Shown: piece by piece, positions 26,301 through 38,300 of the stretch
Layout of the letters: every line of letters begins with the position of its first letter
How positions within the stretch are numbered: position 1 is the stretch's first letter
Assembly (NCBI GenBank): GCA_009792885.1
Contig: WMCF01000029.1
Coordinates: 9,239,478-9,303,477, forward strand
Length of the DNA: 64,000 nt
Source: Eremophila alpestris peregrina
Lineage: Eukaryota; Chordata; Aves; Passeriformes; Alaudidae
Direction of reading: 5' to 3'
The notes under the pieces: generated by a model
Database searches by the model: none
Told to the model about the DNA's origin: nothing
The model's input: only the letters and a program-made list of their open reading frames with translations
Made by a program: the position numbers and the translations under genes

Positions 26301-29300
26301 ATTGTCTTTACTTATGTGTATGTATTTCCTACTGTAGTGTGATGCCTTTTCAGCTTACCTAGAAGCAGAGGCCAAAGTTGAAAGAATGAAGTGGATATAT
26401 TTAATGAGGGGCCTTCAGGTACATTAAGGGCAGACAAAGCCTCCCCAAGGGGCTACACCCAAAATGGGTGATGGATCTAAGACAGATCTAAGTTTGGTCC
26501 ATTCACATATCAGGGGTTAAGTCATATTCCCCCAGTTTGCTTCCTCCCACCCCATAAATTCACTTATGTTTATACTTTTCTGGGCCTGAGGCTGTAGGGT
26601 GTCCTTGGATCTCAGGCCTGGAGGGATTGTTTTGTCTGACCAGAATGTGAAGACACTTAACTAACACTTTATATGGAGTTTAGAGTTATGCACTAATGCA
26701 GTACAGGATTTGAAAAATATAAAGGCTAAAGTCTTAATGCATCAATAGGTAGCACAATACAGTAACATTTCAGCACTTTCCTTATACCTTTGGTCAAAAG
26801 ACACCAGCAGCCTTTTTTCCTTTGTGTGTTTCATCTGCCAGGGTTTAGAGCCTGGGCTGTTAAATGCTAAAGAGCACCTCTTCTCTGGGGGAGGCTGTAT
26901 TGTCCCTCACTGCCCAGCAGTGTGGTGTTCAGCCCCAGACAAGGCTCTGCAGGCATTTGTTTAGGTTTGTGATACCCAGCAAGGAAATGGAGAGAAAACA
27001 AGAAACAACACACATCGTTTAACTTCTCTTTTTTTCCCCCCCTCTCTAGAAACAAAGTAAAGATAGATTTGGGCTTGAAGGTGATGAGGAATCAACCATG
27101 TTGGAAGAATCTGTTTCACCTAAGAAGTGAGTGCATGCAACAGGAGGAAATTGTCTGGTTTTAAGAGTGCCACATGCAGCTGTGGCAGCTTTTTCAAAGC
27201 AGTACAGTTATTACTGCTAAAGAATGGCTTTCTACAGAGTATTTCAGCAGAAGGAAGTACTGTCCTCAGGCAATTCAGCAGGTTCCTAGATTCATTCAAG
27301 GATTGAAGAGCAGGTATTTGTCACAAAATTGCTGCACAAAAGGGCAACCAGCAATGGCTCCAGTTTGTGCTAACTTGACCCTTGAATGAAGGCACTTAGG
27401 CTGTAATTCAGTAAAATGCTGGGGCAGGGAGGGGAATAATGAAGCAGAGCTGAAAGGTTGTAGTATTTTTTTCATCTTCATGTGTGATTTACAAGGTTTT
27501 AGTTGCTTGTGTCTGCTAGTTCCATGGTTTCCAGTAGATTTGACACCTGTCAGTTTAGTTACACAGTTTATGAGCAGAGCTGGCTGATTTCACCAGCCAA
27601 ACCCATCAGATGTGGGGTGTGGGTAGAGCAAAGGGTTTGGTACAGCTAAGTCAGGTTATGGTTTTGATGGGAGAGTAACTGAATAGAGCAAAACACAGGA
27701 CTGTAGAGCTGGCCACACTCTTGCAAATGAATGTCAAATCTTTCTGTGCAGTGAGACAATAGAAACAGATTTGTGACATTATAAGCTGTAACAAGCCACT
27801 CAAGTCTTTTCTTGGAACTCTTGAGGGTGGCAGTGTCAGCAGTGTGTATGTGAAAAGTCCATTTAATTTATTGTTAAGCATATGGTTTATGTGAGATAGA
27901 TTTGTTAGGTATTTCATGTGGCCTTATGGGAAATTTCATCTTTTGATGGATCACACATGTTCACATGTCCTTATTTTGACATGGCCCTTTCCAAATCACT
28001 TCCAGAATATACTGTTAGTTAAGTGCTGTGCAGAGAAGCCCAAAACTTGTAGTAGATAAATACAAGATTTTTTCATAGTTGAGATCACTTTTTTTCCCCC
28101 TCAGCAGAGTGTTGTTGTTACAGCCTGAAGTTCTGTCAACACTTCTAGCTATTAAAGGTTGAATCATGTTTAAATATGAGCAGTATATCTGGCAAGCCAG
28201 TTCATGACCATGGATGGCAGGAACTTTATTTATTATTCTCCAGCCCAGTATCTGGTGGACTGCCAGATTATTTGCAAGTACTGTGTGTGTCTGCTTGTTT
28301 GTATAAAGAGGGAAGAAGGAAAGATTTTAGCGAGTACTTTGCAAAAGATCTCCACAAGGCTCATGCTTCTGTTTTCTGTGATACAACTGAAACGAAGCAG
28401 TTGTTATGCCATAAACCTTGCTCTGCTTTTGTCTGCCATGCCCAAAAGGGGTAAAGCTGTTGTGTCATGTTTAACAAAACTGCACATTGCCATCTTGCCT
28501 TGGTGCCTGCTCATTACTGCTGTTAATAACTGATCTGCAGAAGCCCCAGATGATCTTTTTTCAATATGTTAGAAAATGGCTAGAAAGAAAAACCATCCAG
28601 CTGGCTTCTCCAGAGGTTGTGGAAAGCCCTAGAGGAGGAAGGGCTGAGGGAGCTGTGTTTGCAGAGCTCAGTGGCTGTGTGTCTCCCCAGGCCCACCATC
28701 CTGCAGCAGCAGTTTAACCGCACTGGCAAGGTGGAGCACGGCTCCGTGGCGCTGCCCGCCGTGATGCGCTCCGGCTCCAGCGGCCCCGAGACCTTCAACG
28801 TTGGCATCATGCCCTCTCCTCAGCAGCAAGTCACCACTGGCCAGATGCACAGAGGACACATGCCCCCACTGGTGAGAAACCTCCTTGTGTTGTGTGTGAA
28901 ACCTGTCTGTGCAGCCAGAAGTCACACACACAATGTTAAACACATTTCTAAGACCTGGCTGTAATGTCCTGAGTGTTCTACCAAACAGAAGTTTTGAGTA
29001 TCCCTTAAATATTTAGGGTGTCACATTTTGACCTATTTCCTCATTTTCTTTCAAGCAGCCTTTACTTCTAAGTAGTTAAAAGTAGTATTCAAAGGGCAGA
29101 AAAAGAAAAAAAGGTTTAAAGACTGGCAAAAGTAAGCAATTTTAAGGATAATGCTTACTTCTAGCTTAGCACTAGCTGACCAACTTAGAAGTTTTTTAGC
29201 AGGCTTAAAGCTAATAGTGCCTTTTTTTTAATTAAATTGAAAGACTTTCACAAGCCCTGAACAGCATTCAGAGAATATAATCAATGCTTAAAATCATGAC

Positions 29301-32300
29301 ATACTACTGGAAGTGTAGTCTGTGTAGTGAATTGACCTTGGCTGTTTGCCAGGTGCCTGCTCAGCAGGCACTTCTCCTCAACCAAAGAAGTGTGTATGGA
29401 AGATATACAAGATTAAGAAAAGCTTAATGTCAGTATAGGTCGAGATAAAGACAGGGAGATAATCAATTATGTTCATGGGCAAAACAGAATCAGCTTAGAA
29501 AAACTGAATTTAATTTATTGTTGATTAAAATACAGTTGGATGGTGAGGAACAGATGAAAATGAAAAATCCTTCTCACCCACCCCCTTTTTTTTTTTACAC
29601 AGACTCAACTTTACTCCTTCAGTTCTGACTACTACTTCTTGCTCAGAAGTGGTCAACTTGTAACAGCCCCCCTCTGCTTGTCCTTGCTCCTCACGCTTTT
29701 CCCCAGCTCCAGCATGTCCTTCCTGTGAGCTGCACTCATTCAGGACAGACTGGCTCCAGTGGAGGTCCCCTGTGCACTGCAGTTCCCTTCAGGAGAGCCT
29801 GCTCCAGCACTGGGCTCTGTGCTGGCAAGGCCCTGCTCCAGCCCAGCCTCTCCATGGGCTGCAGTTCCTTTCAGGGGAATACCCACCTGCTGCAGGGTTC
29901 TCTGTGCTCTGCAGGGCAGATATGGGGATATCTGCTCCAGCACAGCCCTCCCCACAGACTGCAGACAAATACCTGCTGCACTTGGCTCTCTCCCACAGGC
30001 TAAGGAAACTCAGCTCTGCTGTCTTGAGCATCCCCCCCCACAGCCCTGTCAGGCACGGGCATTTGCAAGGTTGTTTCTTGAACTCCTTTTTCCCTCACTG
30101 CCCTTTCTCACCGATGTTTTCCCAGAGGTGCCATCAGTTTGGCTGCTGCACTCAGCTGTGTCCTGTGCTGGGTCTGTTGGAGCTGTCTAGAACCAGCTGT
30201 GCCCAGCATGGGGCAGCCTCTGGCTCATTCTCCCACAGGTCACTCCTGCAGCCAGAACTGTGCCACAGACACCCAGTACAGACAGCATCCTGCTCTGCCT
30301 GAACCCCTTCAGTTTTCTGATAGCTTATGCATAGTGATGACAATTTAGTTTTAGAATCATCCTTGATTGCACTGGGATGCTGCCCCAGGAAATCAGTGAT
30401 GATCTGATGAGAAGCAGATTGAGTTTTCCTGCTGCTCAAATGCAGGTCAGTAAGACAGGCTCAGTGGGTTTGTGTGTGTCTGTTGGCCATTGTTTAAACT
30501 GAGAAAGTTGAGCACTTTATATGTGTGTGGAAGTACTGAGGAGTGTCAAATGGCATGAGCAGAATGAAGACTGTGAGAAGAGTTGGAGGGCTTTGCTGTC
30601 TCTGCTGTGCCAGGGAAAAGGCAGCTCTGACATGGCCTGTGTGGTTGCTGCACTGCTGGCACTCAGGGTCTCTCCATGCACACGTGCCACGTGCTTGAAG
30701 TGCCCTCTGGAGCACAGCCCAGCATTGCCTTGCTCTGCCTTGCAGACCTCAGCTCAGCAGGCCCTGATGGGGACCATCAACACCAGCATGCACGCAGTCC
30801 AGCAGGCACAGGCTGACCTCAGTGAGGTGGACAACCTGCCTCCCCTGGGCCAGGACATGGTGAGTTCTGAGCCACACAGACATGGGCCTTTGGGTTGGTT
30901 ACACACCAGTTTAGTCATTGTCCCCACATCCAAAGTGATATTGATATAAAGCTTTTAAGATGGGGTAAAAATGTTGTGCTCTCTTTAAGGAATTTTTGTA
31001 CAATGGTACCCCTCACTCTGATCAGTCTCCTGAGATCAGATGTAGCAGACTCCCTTGCATAAACCTGCCTGGAATGCTACTGGTTTGTGGGCATATGTAC
31101 AGTAAAACACAAACTATTTGCATTATTAATGGTGGGACTTACTGCCTCACAGTGACGTGGAAAATAAGAACAAAATATGGTTGTGTTGTTTGTGATCCAG
31201 GTTAGGGCAGGAGGATGGGTTATTGCTTATGGGGGACTGTCAAGAGTGTTTAGCCTTTCTTATGGCATTTACCTTAAAAGGGCAGCTGTTGAAATGTGAG
31301 AGCAAATCTGTAATGAATGAATCAGGAGAAGAAAATGCTTGCTTTCATATTTCACTTGAAGGGCTTATTGCTTGTGTTCTGTTTCACTTCTAAAAGTTCA
31401 CAAAGGAATGGGATATGTACAGAGTATCTTGCCTTACAGTACCTCACCTTCTTTTCATTATTGCTCTTCAGGCATCAAGAGTATGGGTTCAGAACAAGGT
31501 TGATGAATCAAAACATGAAATACACTCTCAGGTTGATGCAATCACTGCAGGAACTGCATCTGTTGTTAACCTTACAGCAGGTAAATTTCAATGGGAAGGA
31601 TTTCCTTGCAGTCTCCTAACTATTTGTCAGTCTAAATCAAGTAACATGAACTGAATGTGGGGCAGCTGCAGAAAGTTTTCTTTAAAACATGCCAATGGCT
31701 AAGTGCATTGATGTGTGGAACAAACTTGGTGTCCCTTCTAACACAATTTCTTCTATCTTGAGTTTCTCTAAAGGTGTAACAGTCAGTGGAGATAAAATAT
31801 AACTTGCTTATCCAACAGAGTAGAGAGTGTTTGCAAGGTTACTACAGGAAAGCATCATTGATATGGCAGTTGTTAAGGAGAGATAATGTTGTTATTGGCA
31901 GTGGGTTTTCAGCAAATTACAGATTGAGGGAGCTGTGAGTGGCTTAAAGGAGACAAGACTTCATTGCCTTAGGTTCTTTTGAAAGAGGCTGAAACTGTGG
32001 ACTTCTCAGCAAATTGCATTGAATGAAGAAACATCCTATTAGAGGATAGATTATTGCAGAAGAAATATAGAAATCAGAAAATTTCTAGCAATCTAATCCT
32101 TTTTTAAGTGACACATTACCTAGTAGGCATTGCTTGGCTGTCTTGAAATGTCTCTTTTGTCTCTCACCAGAGTGCAGCTTGTTGTAGCTGCCCCTGTTTC
32201 CCTTTTAGCCACTGAAGCATTCTGATCATTGAAAAACCTTTGCTCTGCAGGGGACCCAGTTGACACTGATTACACTGCTGTGGGATGTGCAATTACAACC

Positions 32301-35300
32301 ATCTCATCCAACCTCACTGAGATGTCCAAAGGTGTGAAACTGCTTGCTGCTCTGATGGATGATGAAGTAGGAAGTGGAGAAGATCTCCTGAAAGCTGCTC
32401 GAACCTTGGCCAGTGCTGTCTCAGACTTGCTGAAGGCTGTGCAACCTACTTCAGGAGAGGTGAGTGTAGAAGAACTTCTCAGGTTCCCTCTTTTTTGGCC
32501 ATACTGCTTGCACACTAATGCAGCAGTTCCTTGAGGAAATCTAAAATGCAGGTAAAGCTCATTTTCTTTGAATTGATGCATTTCCCTGTTATTCTTCCCA
32601 GCCTCGCCAGACAGTCCTGACTGCAGCTGGGAGCATTGGGCAAGCAAGTGGGGAGCTACTGAGACAAATTGGAGAGAATGAGACAGATGAAAGGTTCCAG
32701 GTAATGAGGGGGCTGCTTGTCACTGTCAGAACTCTGCAGTTTTGTTAAAAAAAAGAGCCTGCATAAAACCAGGCTGCTCAAAATGTGGTTAGAAAATAGT
32801 GGAGTTTTTCTATGCTAATCGAATGTTGAAGTTGGTTTTAGTTAGACAATCACAGAATGCTGCTTTCATAGGAAACCCCCTCCTTCATTTTATCATATGC
32901 TGTCATGCTTCATGGAGAGCTTTTTGCACTGTATTTCTTCTCATTAAATGCAGTGTGTTTTATGTGAGTGTTTGCTGTGTCTGTATGTATACTTGTAAAC
33001 CACCTAAAGAAGTTAATAAAATCTTTTGGTAGACTGAGTAGGAAAAAACTATTATATTACAAACAAAATTTCTTTAAGATGAATAGTAGCATCAATTACA
33101 AAATCACAATGCCTTATGATTAACTGCTGTTAGCAGTTTAAGACCAGTGCTCTTAAATCCTCTGTAAAAAACACGTGTGGATTTTTTCACTGAGTGCCAG
33201 GGATGTGTTTGCACCAGAACCAAGGGAAGGTGCTTTTCAGTGGCAGGTAGACCTCTGGAGTGCCCTCTGTGCAAGGTGTTTGCTAATACAACTTACAGGC
33301 CATTTTTACCACTTCATCCAGCAGTAAATCTCCTTTGTATTCCTAGTTGAATACATGTATTACAGCTCTTGGCTAAGGGAAAAAAATTTAACCATTCTTA
33401 TCTGTGTTATGGAGTGGAAAAGGGATGGTTTATCATATCTAAAAGCAAAACAAGAAGTAGTGGGTTTGATGTTTGAAATGCAAGATTTTCTGCCTGCTGT
33501 GAAGTTGATATTATAAATAAGTGTATTTGAAATATTTTCTTTATTGGAAAACCAGGTCACTTTAACAGTAGGAGGCATTAGGAAGACTATCTTACTAAAA
33601 AACTGAAGTATATGGATGGGATTTTAAGAGGGGAAATGGAAGGGAATTATTTGAACTTGGTGATTGCAGTGATTAAACTTAGTGATTAAAACACCTGAGT
33701 GTGTTTTAATGTCACAGACTGAGTTTTCCCTTTACTTTACAGGATGTTCTGATGAGTTTGGCCAAAGCTGTTGCCAACGCTGCTGCCATGCTGGTGCTGA
33801 AGGCCAAGAACGTGGCACAGGTGGCTGAGGACACTGTCCTGCAGAACAGGGTCATTGCTGCTGCCACCCAGTGTGCCCTCTCTACTTCCCAGCTGGTGGC
33901 TTGTGCCAAGGTGAGGCAGGGTGTTTGTGAAGGGGCACGGTGTGCAGTGAGTGCTGCTGCGTGCTCCCAGTGGGCTGGAGCAGGACTGTTCAATGAGGCT
34001 GTTCTGGTGCTGTCCCCATGCAGGTGGTGAGCCCCACCATCAGCTCCCCGGTGTGCCAGGAGCAGCTGATAGAGGCCGGGAAGCTGGTGGACCGCTCGGT
34101 GGAGAACTGCGTGCGGGCCTGCCAGGCTGCCACGGACGACAGCGAGCTGCTGAAGCAGGTCAGTGCCGCCGCCAGCATCGTCAGCCAGGCCCTCAGCGAC
34201 CTCCTGCAGCACGTCCGGCAGTTCGCCAGCAGGGGGGAGCCCATCGGCCGCTACGACCAGGCCACCGACACCATCATGTGTGTCACCGAGAGCATCTTCA
34301 GCTCCATGGGGGACGCGGGTGAGTCGTCTTACATCGACAGTCCCTTCGGGAGCTGCAGGGGAATCCTTGCCACGCTTCACTCGTGCACCTTGCCAGTGGA
34401 GAAAGTCAAAAATCCTCCTTCTCTGCTTTCTGCTTCTGAGCTAGTGCTGTCGTGCTGGGTAATGCCCCAGCCCGTGATATAAATCAGCAACATGCACACA
34501 GCTGTGTGCTAAATGGAGTAAATATTCAGTGAAAACAGTCACTAAATGAACACTGTAATATTTAGTCTGTTTTCTGCCCCTGCTTCACATCATAGAATTG
34601 TGCAGCAATTTCTCATCCCCTAATAAGAACACAGCACCTGGGCAGATACTTCACTGTGATTGGTGTCACTATGCATAGATTTTGTTGTAGGTTTTTAAAC
34701 TTAGATCTGCTTTGTCATCTGAGATGTTTCTAAGTGCAGCTTCTAAAATGAGAAACAAGATGGTTTTAGCTAAAACCATCTTAATTGTGCTGAGTGTTAT
34801 CTGACAAGGTTCTAAGTTTATATTAGACAAAAGATAATTCCCCAGAAACACAAGAAGATGGGTAATTTTTATTGAAGAAGTGAAATCTTAGCTGTGATTT
34901 GAGAGCAAAATTATTGGTCTTTGTTGGGATGGGAGTTTCCTTGAACTCTATATTCAGAATTACCTAAAAATACTGCTTGTGTTTTTGACTTACTATCTAA
35001 ATGGCCAATACTACACTTTTTTCTCAATCTCCACTGTCGTGTTTTCTGTCATTTATATCGGGATCCAAGATTTGTTTATGAAACTTTCAAGTTTTATATA
35101 TATATGTATGTGTATCATTTCAAGTGAAGCAATACTTCAGCAGATGTAGGTTGATTTTTGCCTTGTGGGGTGATGCTGAGTTGTGCAAGCAGGCCTGGGT
35201 GGCAGGGGGGAGGAGAAGGTCCAAGTGCCGCTGTGCCCCGCAGGTGAGATGGTGCGGCAGGCCCGGGTCCTGGCCCAGGCCACCTCCGATCTCGTCAATG

Positions 35301-38300
35301 CCATGAGGTCTGATGCAGAGGCTGAGATTGACATGGAGAACTCCAAGAAGCTTCTGGCTGCTGCAAAGCTCCTGGCAGATTCCACAGCCCGCATGGTTGA
35401 AGCTGCAAAGGTACCGGGAAAATGAACTGTCAGCTTAAAATTGTAAGGCTATGCACAATGGAGAGAGGGTATGTGGGGTTTATAAATAGGATCTGGCTGA
35501 GAGTCAAGATGGTTTCTCTTATCCTGTAGAAGTTTGGCATTTGATGACTTTCCAAAAACCAATTTATTAGCTACCTGGATTTTTTTGGCTTTAAAAGATC
35601 ATCTTGCACTGCTTTTGCTTTCCTGTATGCATAGTGGTCATGACTCAAGCTGTGTGGGGCAGTTACCACCAGCTCTGAGCCCTGCCATGGTGCAGGGTCT
35701 TGTACCAGTGCAAATGGAACAACAGAACCACAGCCATCTCTTACTGGAGTCATTACCAAGCACCTTCCCTCTGTCTAGGGAACAGTGTCATCCACCTGGT
35801 AAAACTTGCCTGTGTTGTTCCCCTCCACATCCTTCCCTCCTCGTTATCACACAAGAGGCAAATATCACAACTTTTCTTCCCTGTCTGTGCTGGAAACCTG
35901 TTTAAATCTGCTAGGGAGGAATATGTCCTTTCAGTTGTTTCTCAGATCCTGCACTGAAATTATTTCTACAGCAGCAGGGCCAGCCATTCTGCTGGGACTC
36001 CAGAAGGCCTGTATGCCTGGCTGCCTATCCTTGACTTTCCAGTATTTTCTGACTTCAGATGGAGACAATTTACTGTGTTAAACTTCAAGTTTTGGACTGC
36101 AGTTGCTAAAAGACAAGTTGAATTGGGAATTTTAAAAACTGGGTTTTTTTCTAAAAACCTATATTCATGCAAGTATATTTTTTCAGATCATAGTGGAAGC
36201 AGTTCAAAAAGGCTTTTTTTCCAAGCACCTGAAGTGGTGCATGGAGCAAATGCTCAGCTTTCTTCCTCTAAGTACCAGACACAGACAGTAACAGCCTTCC
36301 ACTAGAAGCAGACTTTCTGCTTTGAAGTTTTGTGATACTTCAGTGTTCTCCTAACTTTCATTATGATAATATAAGCAAAATCAATACTGATGTAGCAGAT
36401 GCTGTTTCAGCTTAAGTCTTGATGCTCATCCCCATTTTCTCCAATCATTTTTACTCAGACTTACAGTTTTTGCTTGGGAATTTTGTGCAGGGAGCTGCAG
36501 CCAATCCTGAGAATGAGGATCAACAGCAGCGTCTGAGAGAAGCAGCAGAGGGACTGCGGGTTGCTACCAATGCTGCTGCCCAGAATGCCATCAAGAAGAA
36601 AATTGTCAACAGATTAGAGGTTGGAAACCAAACAGTGCAAGTGCTAAGCAGAGAATGACAGTGCTGCAAGCTCAGCTCCAGAGTGCAAGGCTTAGCATTA
36701 GACATGCTGGTGTCATAACATAGTCCTCAGAAAATTGAGTCACTTCTATCACAGATGTGGTCAAGTGGTGTAAGGATTTGACTCAGAGGGTATTTGATGG
36801 TGGCTCAGTCCTGAAATTAAACAGCTGAGCTGAAAGGGCTTCATTGCTGTGTTAATTTATCTCTGTGGTGCCATTTACTCACCACGTCTCAGTGGCTTTA
36901 CTAGGATATAGAGTTCCATATGAATTTCTGTACTAAGTAAGTTGGATTACAGCATATCCAATTAAACTGGGAAATTACTGAGTCAAGAAGCACAAATGGA
37001 AGTAAAAGGATACATCCTATCTAGTGGCCCAGCCAAGAGGGAGAAAGGCAATTTAGTAAGGATAAAATACCATGCAAGTTTGTTTTGTAGGCGAAGTTTG
37101 ATCTTTACATTTTCAACTAAAATGACAAAAAGACAGATGAGAAAAGGAAACTTCTCAGAATTCCTCGTTTGCAGTTGGGATTTTTGCATTAGTCTGATTC
37201 AAATGCAGTATGCTGACCATGTTCCAGAAATATATTGACTTCCTGTATCTGCCTAGAACTAAAAATCAGGGGTACTTTAGGAAATAAAGGCTGATGTCTG
37301 TACTTTTCTAACTGCATTCAAGAAAGTTTTCTACAGAGTATTTTCTATGTTTTGCTGTTATAACATATACTGTGAGTAAAATGTGTAATCAGCTTCATGC
37401 TTGCCTCAATTAAGTGGGCAGGTTAGTGTTGTACAACATGTTCAAGTACCTTGGATGAATTGTTGAATTTTTATTTTTGTAACAGGGAGATGTTGATAAT
37501 AACATTCACAGATATTTGAAGGTGGTCCTTGAAATGCTTTTAGACTCAGAAATAGCAGCATTTTGTACCTCTGTGTCATTTTGGGATCTTGGCTTTTGCC
37601 ATAGAGCAATCTTGGCAGAGCTTGGCTCCCTTGCATCCTGGGTCAGAGCTGTCAGTGTGGCAGTGGAAGCACTGCAGGTGCTTTGCCTGTGTCCTCTGGC
37701 TTTCATAAGGAGCTCATTGTTTAGACCATTTCTGCTGCTTGTAGTTCACTTATCTTCCTCCTGTTGAAACCTGATCTGTTAAAGAGTAAGGGCATAGAAT
37801 GCTTCTAATTCTGCCTTTTTCTTTATTAGCAAATTAGAGATGGATCACAGTATTCAAATCATTTTCACTTTGAGAGAAGAGCAATGATGGTCAGTTGAGG
37901 TTTCCTTCAGGCAAATCAAATTAAGGGATAAAATGTATAAATTTGTCCATGTTGTTACTGTCAAAGTTACCTATAGTTATGTTTCATCCTCTGTATTACT
38001 CACTTTTAGCACTGATTGAACTTTCTTTTTCTCCAAAGATTGCAGCTAAACAAGCTGCAGCTGCTGCTACTCAGACTATTGCAGCCTCTCAGAATGCAGC
38101 TGTTTCCAATAAGAACACAGCAGCCCACCAGCAACTTGTGCAGAGCTGCAAGGTAAACACAGCACAGCCCATGGCAAATAATCCTGAACTCTGCTTTATG
38201 GGGAACTGATGAGGATCACTGTCTGTGATACTGTTAGAGCCTCAAAAGGAGCTTTAAAAAAACCAAACCAACACTATTTGTGTTCATGTGTGTGGGTTCT

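Larger units (their letters stand above)
24322..27049. other. TLN2: TLN2 intron 10
   Basis: Separates the F3 exons from the linker exons. Contains a 16-bp tandem duplication and a decayed LTR-like stretch, both listed separately. The rest is AT-rich without identifiable features. Confidence 0.75.
27127..32250. other. TLN2: TLN2 introns 11-14 (around exons 12-14)
   Basis: Introns 27127-28690, 28872-30745, 30860-31471 and 31581-32250. Intron 12 contains the GC-rich repeat at about 29590-30320. The other introns show nothing I can support. Confidence 0.75.
32701..36490. other. TLN2: TLN2 introns 16-19 (around exons 17-19)
   Basis: Introns 32701-33742, 33911-34023, 34319-35243 and 35411-36490. 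Intron 17 is only 113 bp. CpG enrichment from exon 18 spills about 80 bp into intron 18. Intron 18 also contains a 26-bp palindrome. Otherwise unremarkable. Confidence 0.8.

Noticed and set aside
29772..30302. 176-codon open frame on the + strand in intron 12
   Set aside because: Lies in a GC-rich repeat with overlapping frames on both strands and no recognisable domain.
33712..34380. 222-codon open frame on the minus strand
   Set aside because: It is the antisense of GC-rich exons 17-18, which carry a clear talin-2 protein on the + strand.
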